Of a stretch of 64,000 bases of DNA, positions 37,900 to 49,543 are shown in pieces. Source of the DNA: Callipepla californica brunnescens (lineage: Eukaryota > Chordata > Aves > Galliformes > Odontophoridae); NCBI GenBank assembly GCA_023055505.1, contig JALIRH010000002.1, forward strand, positions 57,966,733-58,030,732. Direction: 5' to 3'. A model generated the notes under the pieces. The model was not told the DNA's origin. It did no database searches and was given only the letters and a program-made list of their open reading frames with translations. Each line of letters begins with the position of its first letter. The stretch's first letter is position 1. Both the position numbers and the translations under genes were made by a program.

Positions 37900-39713
37900 A
37901 GAGAGTTGGGAAAGCCAAGGTGTAAATGGAACTGAACTTTGCGAGGGATGTGAAAAATAACAAGCAGGAATTCTACAGGTATATTGGTCAGAAGGGACAG
38001 ACAAAGGAATGTGTACACCCTCGGAAAAAAACAAGAAAAGAGAACTGGCTTCAGTGGACAAATAGAAGACTGAGGTATTCAGCAAGTCCTTTGCCTCAGT
38101 CTTCACTGACAGTCAGGCTTCCTACATCTCTTATGTCCCTGAACATCTAAGTGGGAGTCAGGGGAGCAGAATCCCTCTCACTGTAAGAGATCAAGTCCGA
38201 GTCTGTCTTATGAGACCAGACGTGCACAAGTCTATGGGACTGGGCGACACACATCCCAGAGTCCTGAAGAAACTTTCTCATTTGGTTGCCAACTCAGTCT
38301 GTATCAAATCTGGAAAGTCCTGAAAGACCCCTGAAAAGGTGAAACATTCCTATTTTTAAGAAAGGGAAAAAGGAAGACTCAGGGAACTACAGGCTAGTGA
38401 GCTTCATGTCTGTGCATGGGAAGATTATGGAAAAGATCTTCCTGGAAGCCATGTTATGGCACATGAGATACAAGGAAGTGTGATCAGAGACAGCCAGCAT
38501 GGCTTCACCAAGAGCAGACTGTGCCTGACCAATCTGGTGGCCTTCTATGACAGAGTGATGGCATCAATGGACAAAGGAAGGTCAGTTGATGTCACCTACA
38601 TGGACTTGTGCAAGGCCTTTGAAATGGTCTTGCACCACATCCTTATGTCTAAATTGGAGAGATACGGGTTTGAAGGTGAGTAAGGAATTGATTGGAAGGC
38701 CACAGCCAGAGAACTGTGGTCAAAGGCTCTATGTCCACGTGGAGGCCATTGATGATTGGTGCTCCACAGTGGTCCATCTTGGGACTGAAGTTCTTCAACA
38801 TCATTATTAACATGGATGATGGGGTCAAGTGCACTCTCAACAAGCTTGCTGATGACATCAAGCTGAATGGTGCAGCTGATATGGCAAAGAGATGCCATTT
38901 GGAAGGAGCTGGCAATTTGAGAATTGGGCCCAGATGAACACAATGAGATTCAGTAAAACCAAGTGCAAGGTGTTTCACTTTGCCTGGAACAAACCCAGAC
39001 TGGTAGAAGAATTCCTTGAGAGCAGCCCTAAGAAGAAGGACTTGGGAGTTCTGCTGGATGAAAAGTTTTACAAAAGCCATCAGCGTGTGCTTGCAGACTA
39101 AAAGGCCATCAGTTTCCTGGGTTGCATAAAAAGAATGGTGGCCAGCAAAAGGATGGAGGTGATTATCCCCCTCTACTCTGCCCTTGTGAGACACTATGTG
39201 GAGTACTGTGACAAGGACTGCGGCCCCCATCAAAGGAAAGCACGTGGAACTTTTGGAGCAGGTCCAGAGAAGGGCCACAAAAAAGATCTGAGGGCTGGAG
39301 TCCCTCTCTTACGATGACAGGTTGAGTGATTTGGGCTCATTTAGCTTGGAGAAGAGAAGGGTCAGGGGAGATCTCATTGTAGCCTTCCAGTACTCAAAGG
39401 GAGCTTACAAGCAGGATGGAGGCTGACTTTTTACATGGTGTGGTAAGACAAGGGAGAATGGTTTAAAACTGAAATAAGGGAGATTTAGGTTAGAAATTAT
39501 AAGGAAATTTCCACTGAGGGGCGGGGGGGAGAGGCCCTGGCACAGGCTTTTCAGAGAAGCTGTGGATGTCCCATCCCTGGAGCTGTACAATGTCTGGTTG
39601 ATTAGGAACCTGGGCAGCCTAAACGCCGATGGCAGGGGATTGGGACCAGTTGATCTGTAAGGTCCCTTGCAACTCAAGACATTCTGTTATTCTATGATTC
39701 TGTGATTCTATGA
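37900..39713 (+). mobile_element. CR1 LINE, 5'-truncated, broken ORF2 with intact 3' end
   Basis: Best-preserved transposon of the window, about 1.8 kb. It enters at 'MELNFARDVKNNKQEFYRYI' (37926 on), then continues through the linker and the reverse transcriptase. In the frame at 38456-38683 come '[21 protein letters not shown]' minus its last residue and motif A 'YMDLCKAF', with the catalytic Asp at 38603-38605. The frame at 38692-38937 carries motif C as LADD (38845-38856) in place of the usual FADD. Then come 'SSPKKKDLGVLLDEK' (frame 38892-39101) and 'IPLYSALVR' (frame 39135-39317). At least two frameshifts (between 38683 and 38692, and between 38890 and 38937) and an in-frame stop at about 39099 inactivate it. 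The 3' UTR ends with 'attctatg'-type octamers at 39690-39713, the CR1 hallmark. No flanking target duplication is evident, as is usual for CR1. Confidence 0.93.
38456..39317 (+). pseudogene. CR1 ORF2 reverse transcriptase pseudogene
   Basis: The RT-coding core of the CR1 above, split over three frame segments with a stop. The two catalytic regions (motif A Asp, motif C Asp-Asp) are still visible, but the protein cannot be made as one chain. The endonuclease domain lies upstream of the truncation and is absent. Confidence 0.85.
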
Positions 39714-42700
39714 GTTGTTTTATCCTTTTTTGATTTAGGGCAAAGGAATTGTGAACATATAACATAATATTTTTACAGACACTATAAAAATTCAAAGATT
39801 TTTTGAAGTGTAAACAATTGACTTTCACTTCTGTATTTGTACTCTTTTACAGCTCTTTTTATCAGTCCTGAAAGACAAAAAGTATTCTTTACTTAAAACA
39901 AAAGGGTTCAATGTTGAGTGGTTTGTTTTAGCTAAAATTTTTCCATTCTCTGTATTTAGCTCATCTCTCATTACATTTTGCCACAGTGACATTAGGATAC
40001 TCTTCAGAAATCTTCCACGTTCCCAAACTCTGATTCTGTATTATATGAGGTAATCAGCATCCCAAATACATTTTTCTGTGTTCTACTGCAAAGACAAGCT
40101 ACTATTTTCTTGCTCAAAACAGACTGTAAACACAAAAAAAAACCCAAAACATTCTTCATTCACACTTGTGCATTTGTGTATCGTACATGCAAATACATAT
40201 AGGTTCACAAATACACATTTATTCTTGTCCATTTACTGAGTGTGGCTCATACTGTTTTCATTTATGAAATGTCTCCTGTTATGCTGTAGAAATTCATGGA
40301 ATCTGCAATCTGACCCTCTTTCAGGAGCAAAGAGAACTATAAATATGTGAGAAAGAAGATCATTGAGCTCTTTTCAACATTTTGAAAATCCTACTTATGT
40401 GCTAGAAGCATTCCATATCGTTACAGACAATGTGTAGAGTGAGAGGGAGTTGTGATCACCTTGCTCCTACAAGGCTCGGTGCTGCTATGGCTCAGTAGCT
40501 TCAAATAAATCTTGGTCTAGTAACCTGGATAGCTCTGTAGATTGCAGAGCAGGCATAAGCCAAAAAATTATTATCATAAAACTCTTAACTGATTCATTAG
40601 TGCTGCACTCCAATCTATCGGGAAAATTTTATCACTTCTCTCACATTTTAATTGTATCCATTCTGCATCTGGTAGCAAGATGTCCATACAAATGACACGA
40701 ACTGACAAGACCTTTGAAAAAATTGATATGACTGGGTTATCTCTATTGGTGTGGGGACGAAAAAAAAGAAAAAAATAGAGTAAATGAGAAGTAAAAACAG
40801 TTTCTTCCCATGAACTGCTCTCCAAAATAAAGCATAAAGGTGAAGACTGTATAACCTTTCTAGTCTACTGCCTGTTTATGCAGTAAATCTATACCAGTAG
40901 GAGATTTATTAATTTAACTGTGGTCTTGTGTATAAAAATGATATGGGTAGTCTCACATCATATTTGTTCAGCTAACAGGAGGATTTATTGGCAATGCCTG
41001 ATAACCATATTTTGTAGTTTAGATCATTGTTTTTCCATTATATATCACATAGTTTCTCTCTATCTTGCTATTTAAATAAGACATCTCTGTAGCCCTCAGT
41101 ATCAACAAAAACAGTCTGTAGCTGGATGACATAATTTGGCAATCAGCAAATTAGAACAGCATGTAGCTTCTGATGAAAAAATATTAAATGTGTGTCTCAT
41201 AATTCTACTGTTGAGGTTTAGTTAATTACATAACCTTTATTTGAACTTATCTCATTAATCATAGGCAAAAATGTAGCTATTTCACATATGGGACTGTGGA
41301 AAAAGATAGCACAGTCATTTACCATTGCAGAGTGCTCACTCCCCAAATAAGAAAGATAACTTCTTTAGGAAGAGTTGACAAAGTGCAGGTTAAATACTCA
41401 TACTGTCTTTCCTCTGTAATGTTCATGGAATAGAATAGGTTTGTTTGGTTTTTTTTGGGTTTTTTTTTTTTTGTTAAATTACCAAACATTCACCTTATTA
41501 AAGGTTGTTAATGAAAGCCCCGATTTTTCAGTAGTTTTTCTTTTCCAGGTGACAGCAATTCCCTATTGTGGACCCTAGAAATGTCTCCTTTTAGTTTGTA
41601 GTCATTCCTGCTGTTTCAGGGCAGGCAATTGTATAGCTGCATAGTTATTCTCAAGCAATAGACTTTCACCTGGCTGGGAATCCTGCTTACTCATTGTCTC
41701 TGCTTGGTCTCTGCTGTTGCCCCCAGATACTATTTACTTGTTTGTTCCAGCAATCTTTTGTTCCCAAGTTTTACAGTCTGACTCATTGTTATCTATAGGA
41801 TGTTGATGAATGTTGTGACCTTAAAGAAAGCAATGCTCTGTCGGCTTCAATATTGACCCAATGCTACTGAAACACCCTTTATATAAACCCTCCCCTGATG
41901 GGCAAGCATATTACAGTGTTATACTGAAATGTTGCCACTTCCTTTTGCCTATATATACATAAAGTCCTAACATATCAAATCCCAGACTCAGTTCACTATG
42001 ACATATATGGAGATAAAATTTCAAGCTTCTGATGGTGTGGGAATTCAGGAAATTAACATTCAAAGCTTCTAATTATAAGCAGAGTGGTGTGCCTGTCAAA
42101 TTCAGATTATGACATGTGATTGGAAAGTGTTCTCCCTGAGTTTTCTTAGGAAGTCAAAGCATGTGTATGGTAGATGTATACGCCTAATGCTAATCATCCC
42201 TATGAGATACCTCTAACAGGCTGCGCTCCCTCCATGAGGAACACATATAGGGACTGTAGGTGAGATGTGACCCCATGCAATCATGTGATAGAGTGAACAG
42301 TAGTGGGGATATAACCACCTCCTTTTTTCTCTCCATTTAAATATAATACTGCAAGTATAATTTGCTCTAAAACCTAGTGGGACCTTGAACACAAAACTCT
42401 AATTCCAAAACAGAAGACATACTAGTACTCTAAAAATAAGAAATTCTCAACATGCACTGTTGGATCTGATTTTGCTCAGAGAACTCTTCCACAGGATAAC
42501 TGCCGATATGGAAGGTCATAAGGTATCAAAGTAGATTCTTGTGCCAGTGGTTGGATGGGAAGACAGGAGCACAGACCTGATTATGCATTACAAGACAAGG
42601 TTTGAGATCTTTCAAAGAATCTGCTTTGATGACTGCCTGGAAATTAAAGGTTCAAAGCCTAGTTTCTCTCATTAAAGTTGAGTGATTCTGTTTACAAGGC

Positions 42701-44988
42701 TGTGGGGTCAAAGGCTTTCCCCTTGGTCCCAGTGAATATTGAAATACTGATGCAACATAACAAATTTCGAGGAAGACAGAGAACAGAGATTCACATATGT
42801 CCCCTAAAACAGAGTGTGCATTAGAGTATGAATCTCCACGTCACTGGTGGGTGTTTTTACAGTTTATTTTCAGCAGTATGAGGGTGATGTTTTTTCTTGC
42901 TGCTTGTGGAGTGAGGGCTTAGCATTGTTTTCACTTTGTATAGAATTTCTTCATGGGAGTAGCTACCTTTTTCTAGTTCTCAATAAAAAAACTTGTATGG
43001 CCGCATTTGAGCACAAAACTGCTGTGCACTACTTACAGTGACTCCTGCTTTTCATATATGGCTTTTTTTTTTTCCTTTCTGGCCAAGCAGATGTAAAACA
43101 GGGATTAATTCGAAACAAAGGAACATGGAACAGTGATAGTCTCCAATTTAATTTCAATATGTTATTACACATGAACATCGCATTCAAATTAATAGCGATT
43201 ATGTAGCCATCATGTGACTTTCTTTCCTGGTTTCATAAACATTACCAGGTTCCTATTTTACAACCTCCAGTACATGCACAGAGTGCCAACCATGAAAAGC
43301 TATAAGAGCAGGAAATACTTGGCCATCATTTCCCATTTGTCATCACCCTTCGAATTTGGCTGCTGTCCTGCTTTGGTGGTGGCTTGTTTTGGCAGAGCTG
43401 TTACAACCCACCTCCCAGTTGCCTTGAGTTATGACTGAAACAGTCTTTATCTAAATCAGCATGTTTATTGCTTTGTGGATATCAAATTCTTGATTTGCTC
43501 CCTCTTTGCAAAGTTCTCATGAGGAACAAAAAAGAACAGTTATACCTCAAAGAGGTCTTCAATGTAAATTACATTGTATATGTTATAGTAGATCTTTCCT
43601 TGTAGTATTTCTTTCCAGGACAGAATCACAGTGGGATCTTTCTTCATAGTTGAAAAGATGAAGAATAAAGAAAAGAACAGAAAGATACATTTAGGTTCCT
43701 AAGGAATTTGGATATACGTAGTATTAAAAGATTTTATGTAAATTAATGCAAGTTGTTAAGCATAATTTCAGAAGTCCAAGCTGTTTTTCCAAAGGAAACA
43801 AAAATTATTTAAAATCACACATCAAAATCTCTTCCAGCAGCAGCAGCACAAAATATGCATGTGATGATTTAGACAGACACCTGAAATGTGAATATCACTG
43901 CCCAAGCATAACCATCAGCTCATACTTCAAGTCACATTCATGTTGTAGGTTTAGAGAGACAATTCTGACAAAGCAGTCTGATTTATTATTCTAGTTTATT
44001 CCATTTTCACCCACTACAACCAGTGAATCACAAGGTAAGTTGTGTTGATGAAGCTGAATGATTTGTATCTCATTTAGATTAGCCCAGGCAAATCAGAAAT
44101 TTTGTTTTATGCAGAAACTCCTTGAAAGCCAGGTAAAAATTAAGGAGTTCTCTACAGTATTCTAGAATAACCATTGCTTTAAAGTAGAAAACCTTCAGAA
44201 AGAAAATGTCATTCAGAGAAATATTTGTAATATTCTTTACTATTTTAATTGTAACAACTTTTTGATTCCTTTACCACTTTGCAAGTAGTGTTTGGGTAAT
44301 CTTTCAACAAATTATACTAAACAACTGGCAGGTTATACAGAACACAGATGTCAGATGACCATTGATTTTTCCTTCAGCGATCTTAAGAGGAAAGAACTAA
44401 TTAGCAAACAGTGGGATTTGTCTGCTCTATACCTCCTACCCAGCCAGCTCTGAAAACATCTATCAGGTAAAAGTGTTAATTAGGCAAAAAAACAAAACAA
44501 ACCAAAACAATGAATATGAAGGAAAATGTTTCTTGTCAAAAATATTTCAATTTAGAAATAATGTGTTGCTTAAAAGGAGTTATTTCAACATTGAACACCT
44601 CCAGTCCAAAAGGAAATGTAAGAGGCATCATAATTCTGGGATTTGAAAATATTTTGTTGCTAAATGTGTTGCTTGCAAACTGTCAAAATAAAAATTAAAA
44701 CATATGTGAAACACAACCCTGCTACATGCTACACCCATGACTTATCTGGTAACTGACTCGATAGGTAAAAGTTGCTAATCTGGTAGTATACAGATAATTA
44801 AATAATATATGTCTTCATTCTGCCTTTTAACCCAATGAAAGCTAGTGATCTGTATCCTGAGCCAGAGCCTCACAAAGAACGTTTTGGCTTCAGTATGAAG
44901 AAGTATCTCACAAAGCGATGAAGGTCCTTCTGAATCTGCACCCATTTCAGTAAATTTCAGAAAGTGGAGGTGCGAACAAAACTACAGC

Positions 44989-45013
44989 TTTTTTTTTTTT
45001 TTTTTTTTTTTTT
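44989..45013. repeat. Mononucleotide T tract (25 T)
   Basis: Uninterrupted run of 25 T. On the opposite strand it would be a poly-A, but no polyadenylation signal is seen in the 30 bp before it. Confidence 0.92.
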
Positions 45014-45896
45014 GCATAGTGAAAGAAAAAGAAAGAGGTGAGAATAAGAACTTTATTGTATTTAAAAATGCTCAGGCCATACTAATAAATTAGGAGAGAC
45101 AGTACTTAACTTGTGAATCATGGGATGGAAGGGTTAAGTAGCTCAACATAACAAGAATTAGATTATTTTGAAGCAAACCAAAATCCTTCGAAGTCCTTTT
45201 GGGTATTTGAATTTTGAAACAAAGTGCTTCCCATCTTTACACCAATCTGATGGCAGCTGAATCTGCCTTGTGGAGAGAAGCCAGTACAGGAGCAAATACT
45301 GTCTGAATTTGTGGATCTAGCCCTTATTCACACTAAACAGTATCTTTTCAGCAGAACGAACTAATTTGAAGCAGACTTTCCTCACGGGAAAGCTGTTGTA
45401 AAATAGGAAAAAGTAAAAATATAAAGTTAATTTGTGCTAGTTAAAAAAATAGTAAGTTTAAAACAGTGAAATAAATTAGGATTTATGGTTAGTTAACAAT
45501 GAGTTATCAGAAACCATTCCCATACATTTCCTGATGGTTTACCATTACATAACTCACTCTATATTTATAATGTACATCTGGCGTACTGTACTCCTATTCA
45601 GATCACTTTAATTAAACCAGCCTCTGAGCTCTCATATAAAACAATGGAAGTTCTGAAATGGAGGAAAACAGCAGCACAAATTCATGAATAGCCCTGTATA
45701 CGAAGGCAGGCAATCTGCAGATTAGTGCAGTGGTTTCCTGTTGTTAACACCACAAACTTGTTGAACTCTGTTAGTAAAATTCTTCTAACTTTAGCCTAGT
45801 TGCTGGAGCTACTGCAGAAGAGATGGACCAGAAGAGAAAAGGAAAAGATGAATAGATTTTTAGATTGGGGGAATAAAAATCGTAGAAAAAAAAAGG

Positions 45897-45915
45897 AAAA
45901 AAAAAAAAAAAAAAA
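45897..45915. repeat. Mononucleotide A tract (19 A)
   Basis: Run of 19 A preceded by a shorter interrupted A run (45885-45894). Confidence 0.9.
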
Positions 45916-46518
45916 GATCTAGCTTTGTAGGCTCAAAAGGAACTGCAGTGCTTTGGAACATTCTGAGTAAAATTGCAGTATCAGTATTCCCTCTCAAAGA
46001 CAAAATTTGCTTAAACCAAATAATCAGAAATAGACAGGCATGAGAGGCCAATGTTGAAACAACTTCTAAAACTTGCTTGATGATTAAGACTTAATTTTCA
46101 GCCAATGTCTTGCTTAGCCGCCAATCTCAGAGGGACTGAGAAGTCCCCAGAGGACAGCTTTTCTTGTGAGGACCTCAAATATATGCATTTTAAAGTAATT
46201 GATATTGCAGTGTTTGGGTGCAGAATTTTATTTCCATAGTATCTAAAAATCTTGATCTCCTAAAAGCTATATAAATCTGCAAGCAATTACCAGACGTTTC
46301 TTTTATATCTACAGGATTTATATAATTCATTATTTTAAAACATTCTTGCAGGCCTCTAACAAATTGTTAGTATGGATAAGAACCTTTGTACAGGGAATGA
46401 AGTCTGCTGATTAGAAGCTTATTTTCTTAGCTGTTTTTCAGGAATGCTGCAGAATCTGTGAACAGAAAGCATGAATATAGACTAGTAATAATGATATGAT
46501 GTATTTATTCATTGTAAA

Positions 46519-46534
46519 TTATTATTATTATTAT
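46519..46534. repeat. (ATT)n microsatellite
   Basis: Five tandem ATT units read directly. Confidence 0.85.
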
Positions 46535-46573
46535 ATTGTACGTTAATGATTATGGAAGATTACAAGCTCATTA

Positions 46574-46665
46574 CATTATAGGATGATTTAGGTTGGAGGA
46601 AACTTAGGAGGGCCATAATCCAACCATGGGCTCAAAGCAGGACAGGTATGACAGACCTTCCGATT
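46574..46665 (-). mobile_element. CR1 3'-end fragment, antisense
   Basis: The plus strand reads 'ggatgatttaggttggagg', then 'ccataatccaacca' and 'gctcaaagcaggacag', which follow the antisense CR1 3' UTR consensus ('ggtttaggttggaagg ... catctagtccaacc ... gctcaaagcagg'). About 90 bp remain; the terminal octamers have decayed to 'cattatagg'. Confidence 0.72.
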
Positions 46666-46779
46666 AGATACCTGCAATTGATAAAACGAAAAGCTGAAAT
46701 CTTCCACCAAAACCCAAAGCATGGCTCAGTGGTTTTATAAATGTTGGTTAAGTTCCTTTTGGTTCCAGTTGCCCAATTC
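46666..46779. other. Short unassigned flank
   Basis: Nothing recognised beyond a possible weak continuation of the CR1 fragment. Confidence 0.3.
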
Positions 46780-47400
46780 AGGTGAAAGTGGAATTAATTG
46801 GTCAAAGTAAGGGTACCTAATTAGTGAACAGCCTTAAGTCATCAAGAGAGTTCTTAGTATGAACTATCACTCTATAAACTGCTTGGTATGGAACTCATCC
46901 AGATTAAAACATCCGTTTACAGTATATCCTTTGTCAAATGCTTACCCAAATGGTGAACTGCTTTTTTTAACTTCTATTTGCACTTTTATCCGAATCTTCC
47001 GTTCTGGGAGAGCATCTTAAACACAAGGCCGTAGACACGAAGGCAATGTCTTCTGATCTTTGGAATAGAAGGGGATAATTTCACCAAATAAATTATTTGT
47101 AATGCATAATATGACCAGTGCAAATAACTCCACAAATCACGGGAGACAGAAGTTTCTCTTTTTCCTGCTGCTTCTGTTGTTCAGGGACGCATTGATGTTT
47201 TAGACATTATGAATATCCAAAATGACATTAGTCCGGTCACAACTGTAGCAAAATCCTCCTGTGTTATACAAATTAATTTGCTGTGAAAACCTGTATAAAG
47301 AGGCTCTGAACAAATAGACGACTGCTGAAATTGTTCTCTTCTTTGTACAAATAAAATCTGTAATTAAGATTTAGGGTTGTGAGTTTCTATTTCTTCTTCA
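46780..47400. other. Candidate conserved non-coding element
   Basis: Repeat-free 620 bp that keeps about nine CpG dinucleotides (for example near 46912, 46990, 46999, 47029, 47038, 47139, 47188, 47234, 47320) in a window where CpGs are rare. It also has several homeodomain-type TAATT cores ('ggaattaattgg' near 46790, 'acaaattaatttgctg' near 47268). Retained CpGs with TAATT cores are typical of conserved developmental enhancers. The call is by appearance only. Confidence 0.32.
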
Positions 47401-49366
47401 TCTGATATCTTTTTTGTTTAAAGATTCAGGAGTTGGAGTATTATTTTAATCTAAATTGCAGAGTGTAAGGATTAAAGACAAAATAATTCCAAGGGGAAGT
47501 AATTCTAAGGTAATAATATTAATGTAAGGCAAGATTTGGTATGACTGTGTGGAGATGTGAGGGGAAGAGAAGGAAAAGTGGAAGAAAAAGAAAGCAAGCC
47601 AAGAATTAGGATCACAACCCAATATACAACATCAGGGATCCAATGCTTGCCTTACCTTTCTGCTGGCTATTTAAGCAGGAGTGACAGAGAGACTGAAATA
47701 AGAGGAAGCTACTGTATCCTTCTGCCAGTCAGAGACCTTCAAAAGACATCCCTGTGTTTCTCTGTTCCTCAAGTTTCTGCTGTGAAGACAGCTTACCACC
47801 CTCAGCACTGTGGCTGTTGTTCTCATTGATACCTTGTGAAGAAAATGGTCGCTACCACAATGATGAAAAGATGGCCATACAATGCAAAGTGTAGTTTGTG
47901 TATATCACTTGGTTTACAGTTCCACAATTCAAGCCCATTCTGGTAATCTTGAACACTAGCAATTCCCAGGGAAATGTTGGCACATTCACATCCATGTGTA
48001 TACTACGATGGTCATTTTAATTTATTTTGATATTCTAATTGATTACTTTGTTTACTGACCTAATACTAAATGCTGTTCAACAGACACTCAAGAACAGAAT
48101 AAACTACATAGATGTGCAAGTCATATATATATGTCATGAAGGCAAAAAGGTACATAAAGCATTCAGTGGTCATTCTGCCAAGTATTCTTCAACAAAGGCA
48201 AAGAATATGCAACAGAGAAGATTTTTTGTGTTTCTGAAGCAAACTCATGAGTTCCACAGGTGCATGTGGATTTCTTATGAATGAAGATACTCTCGATCAT
48301 TGTCTTTCTGGAATGGGTAAACAGCTCTCCTGGAGAGAATGACAATTTCACTTATGTGTACCTTGGTGTCAGAAGTCACCACTGGCATGTTGGGAACAAG
48401 AAGAGATTGCAGAAGATGAAAAAGGAAGCTCAGATTTTGGAAAAATAAATGACTATACACTTTGAGGTAAGAAAATTAGGGTACTCATTTAGATGGATTG
48501 TAAATTCCATTACAGGCATTTACATCAGAATCAGGAGAACAGCAGACAGGCAAAGGGAGATGGGTATAGAAACTACCAGTGATCGGTTATTAGGTGGTAA
48601 CAGAGGAAAGCAGAAAAAATCCAACAAACAAACATTTGCAGTACTGCAGCCATTCAGATGGTGAACTTTAAATCCTGTTGTTTTCTCCAGATATAAGTCT
48701 TTCTAACAGGGAAAAGAAATCAAGAAAAACATGGGAAAGATCATGTGTAAGTTATGGTCATGCAGTGAACTAAAAACTCCCTCATGGACATATCAGTTAA
48801 CTTACAATAACTGGAGATTAGGTGTCCAAATTCCTTAAGATGTTTGAGTGTTTTAGTCACTTCATTAATCACTGAAGCTCGGATGGGGATATGGTATTCT
48901 TGCTTCCATGAAAAGAACCAAAAGAGTGTTTGCTGTGATTGACACATATGTTAGATGTTAGCTACTGAGAAAGATTTCTTTGGGCTCATTGTTTGTTTGA
49001 TGAAAATTGCAGCTTTAGAGGAAATAAAAAAAAAGCCTTGAAGTCCCAGATTTTTTTTCAACATTTGCAAAATAAATTACTTTGATTTTTGAAGTGACAC
49101 TTCATTTCAATATTGTCTGAATTTAATGCATAAAAAGAAATGTCATTTTGTGCATAAAGGTGTGCTAATAAGATATGGCATTTTTATGGATTGTTCATCT
49201 CATAAAGTTTTCAAAGTCTTCAAGAAAGAAGAAGCATAATGCATTGTGTAGCTTCTCCATCTGTTAGCTTTCTTCTACTGCCTGGCCTAAGATGGTACAA
49301 TTGTCCCAAATATTTTAATCTTAATTTTTCCACTGATTCTGGCATAATGAAATATACGCAATTGCA

Positions 49367-49394
49367 AAAACAAACAAACTAACAAACAAACAAA
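49367..49394. repeat. (CAAA)n microsatellite
   Basis: About seven CAAA units, one interrupted by a T. Confidence 0.85.
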
Positions 49395-49519
49395 ATGCAA
49401 CAATCAAGATATTCCAGGGTAGAAATAGCTAGATTGAAACTGTGAACAGAATAACAAAAGAGAGAGTAACGTACCATGGATGGTTTGCCTTGAAATTCAA
49501 TTTCCAGTGGTGTTTTCAA

Positions 49520-49543
49520 GCAGTAGTAGCAGCAGCAGCAGTG
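49520..49543. repeat. (AGC)n/(AGT)n trinucleotide tract
   Basis: Two AGT-type units followed by four AGC units, read directly. Short and not in a supported coding frame. Confidence 0.75.

Larger units (their letters stand above)
39714..46573. other. AT-rich non-coding stretch
   Basis: Nearly 7 kb with no recognised gene. The part 41520-41900 is repeat-free with balanced composition and could be a weak conserved-element candidate. Contains homopolymer tracts at 44989-45013 and 45897-45915 and an ATT tract at 46519-46534. Confidence 0.42.

Noticed and set aside
37684..38106. 140-codon minus-strand frame
   Set aside because: Its first half is antisense to the CR1 and the rest runs into AT-rich flank; no recognisable domain.
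38649..39278. 209-codon minus-strand frame as a gene
   Set aside because: It lies fully antisense to the CR1 reverse transcriptase, has no domain of its own and follows from the codon composition of the LINE.
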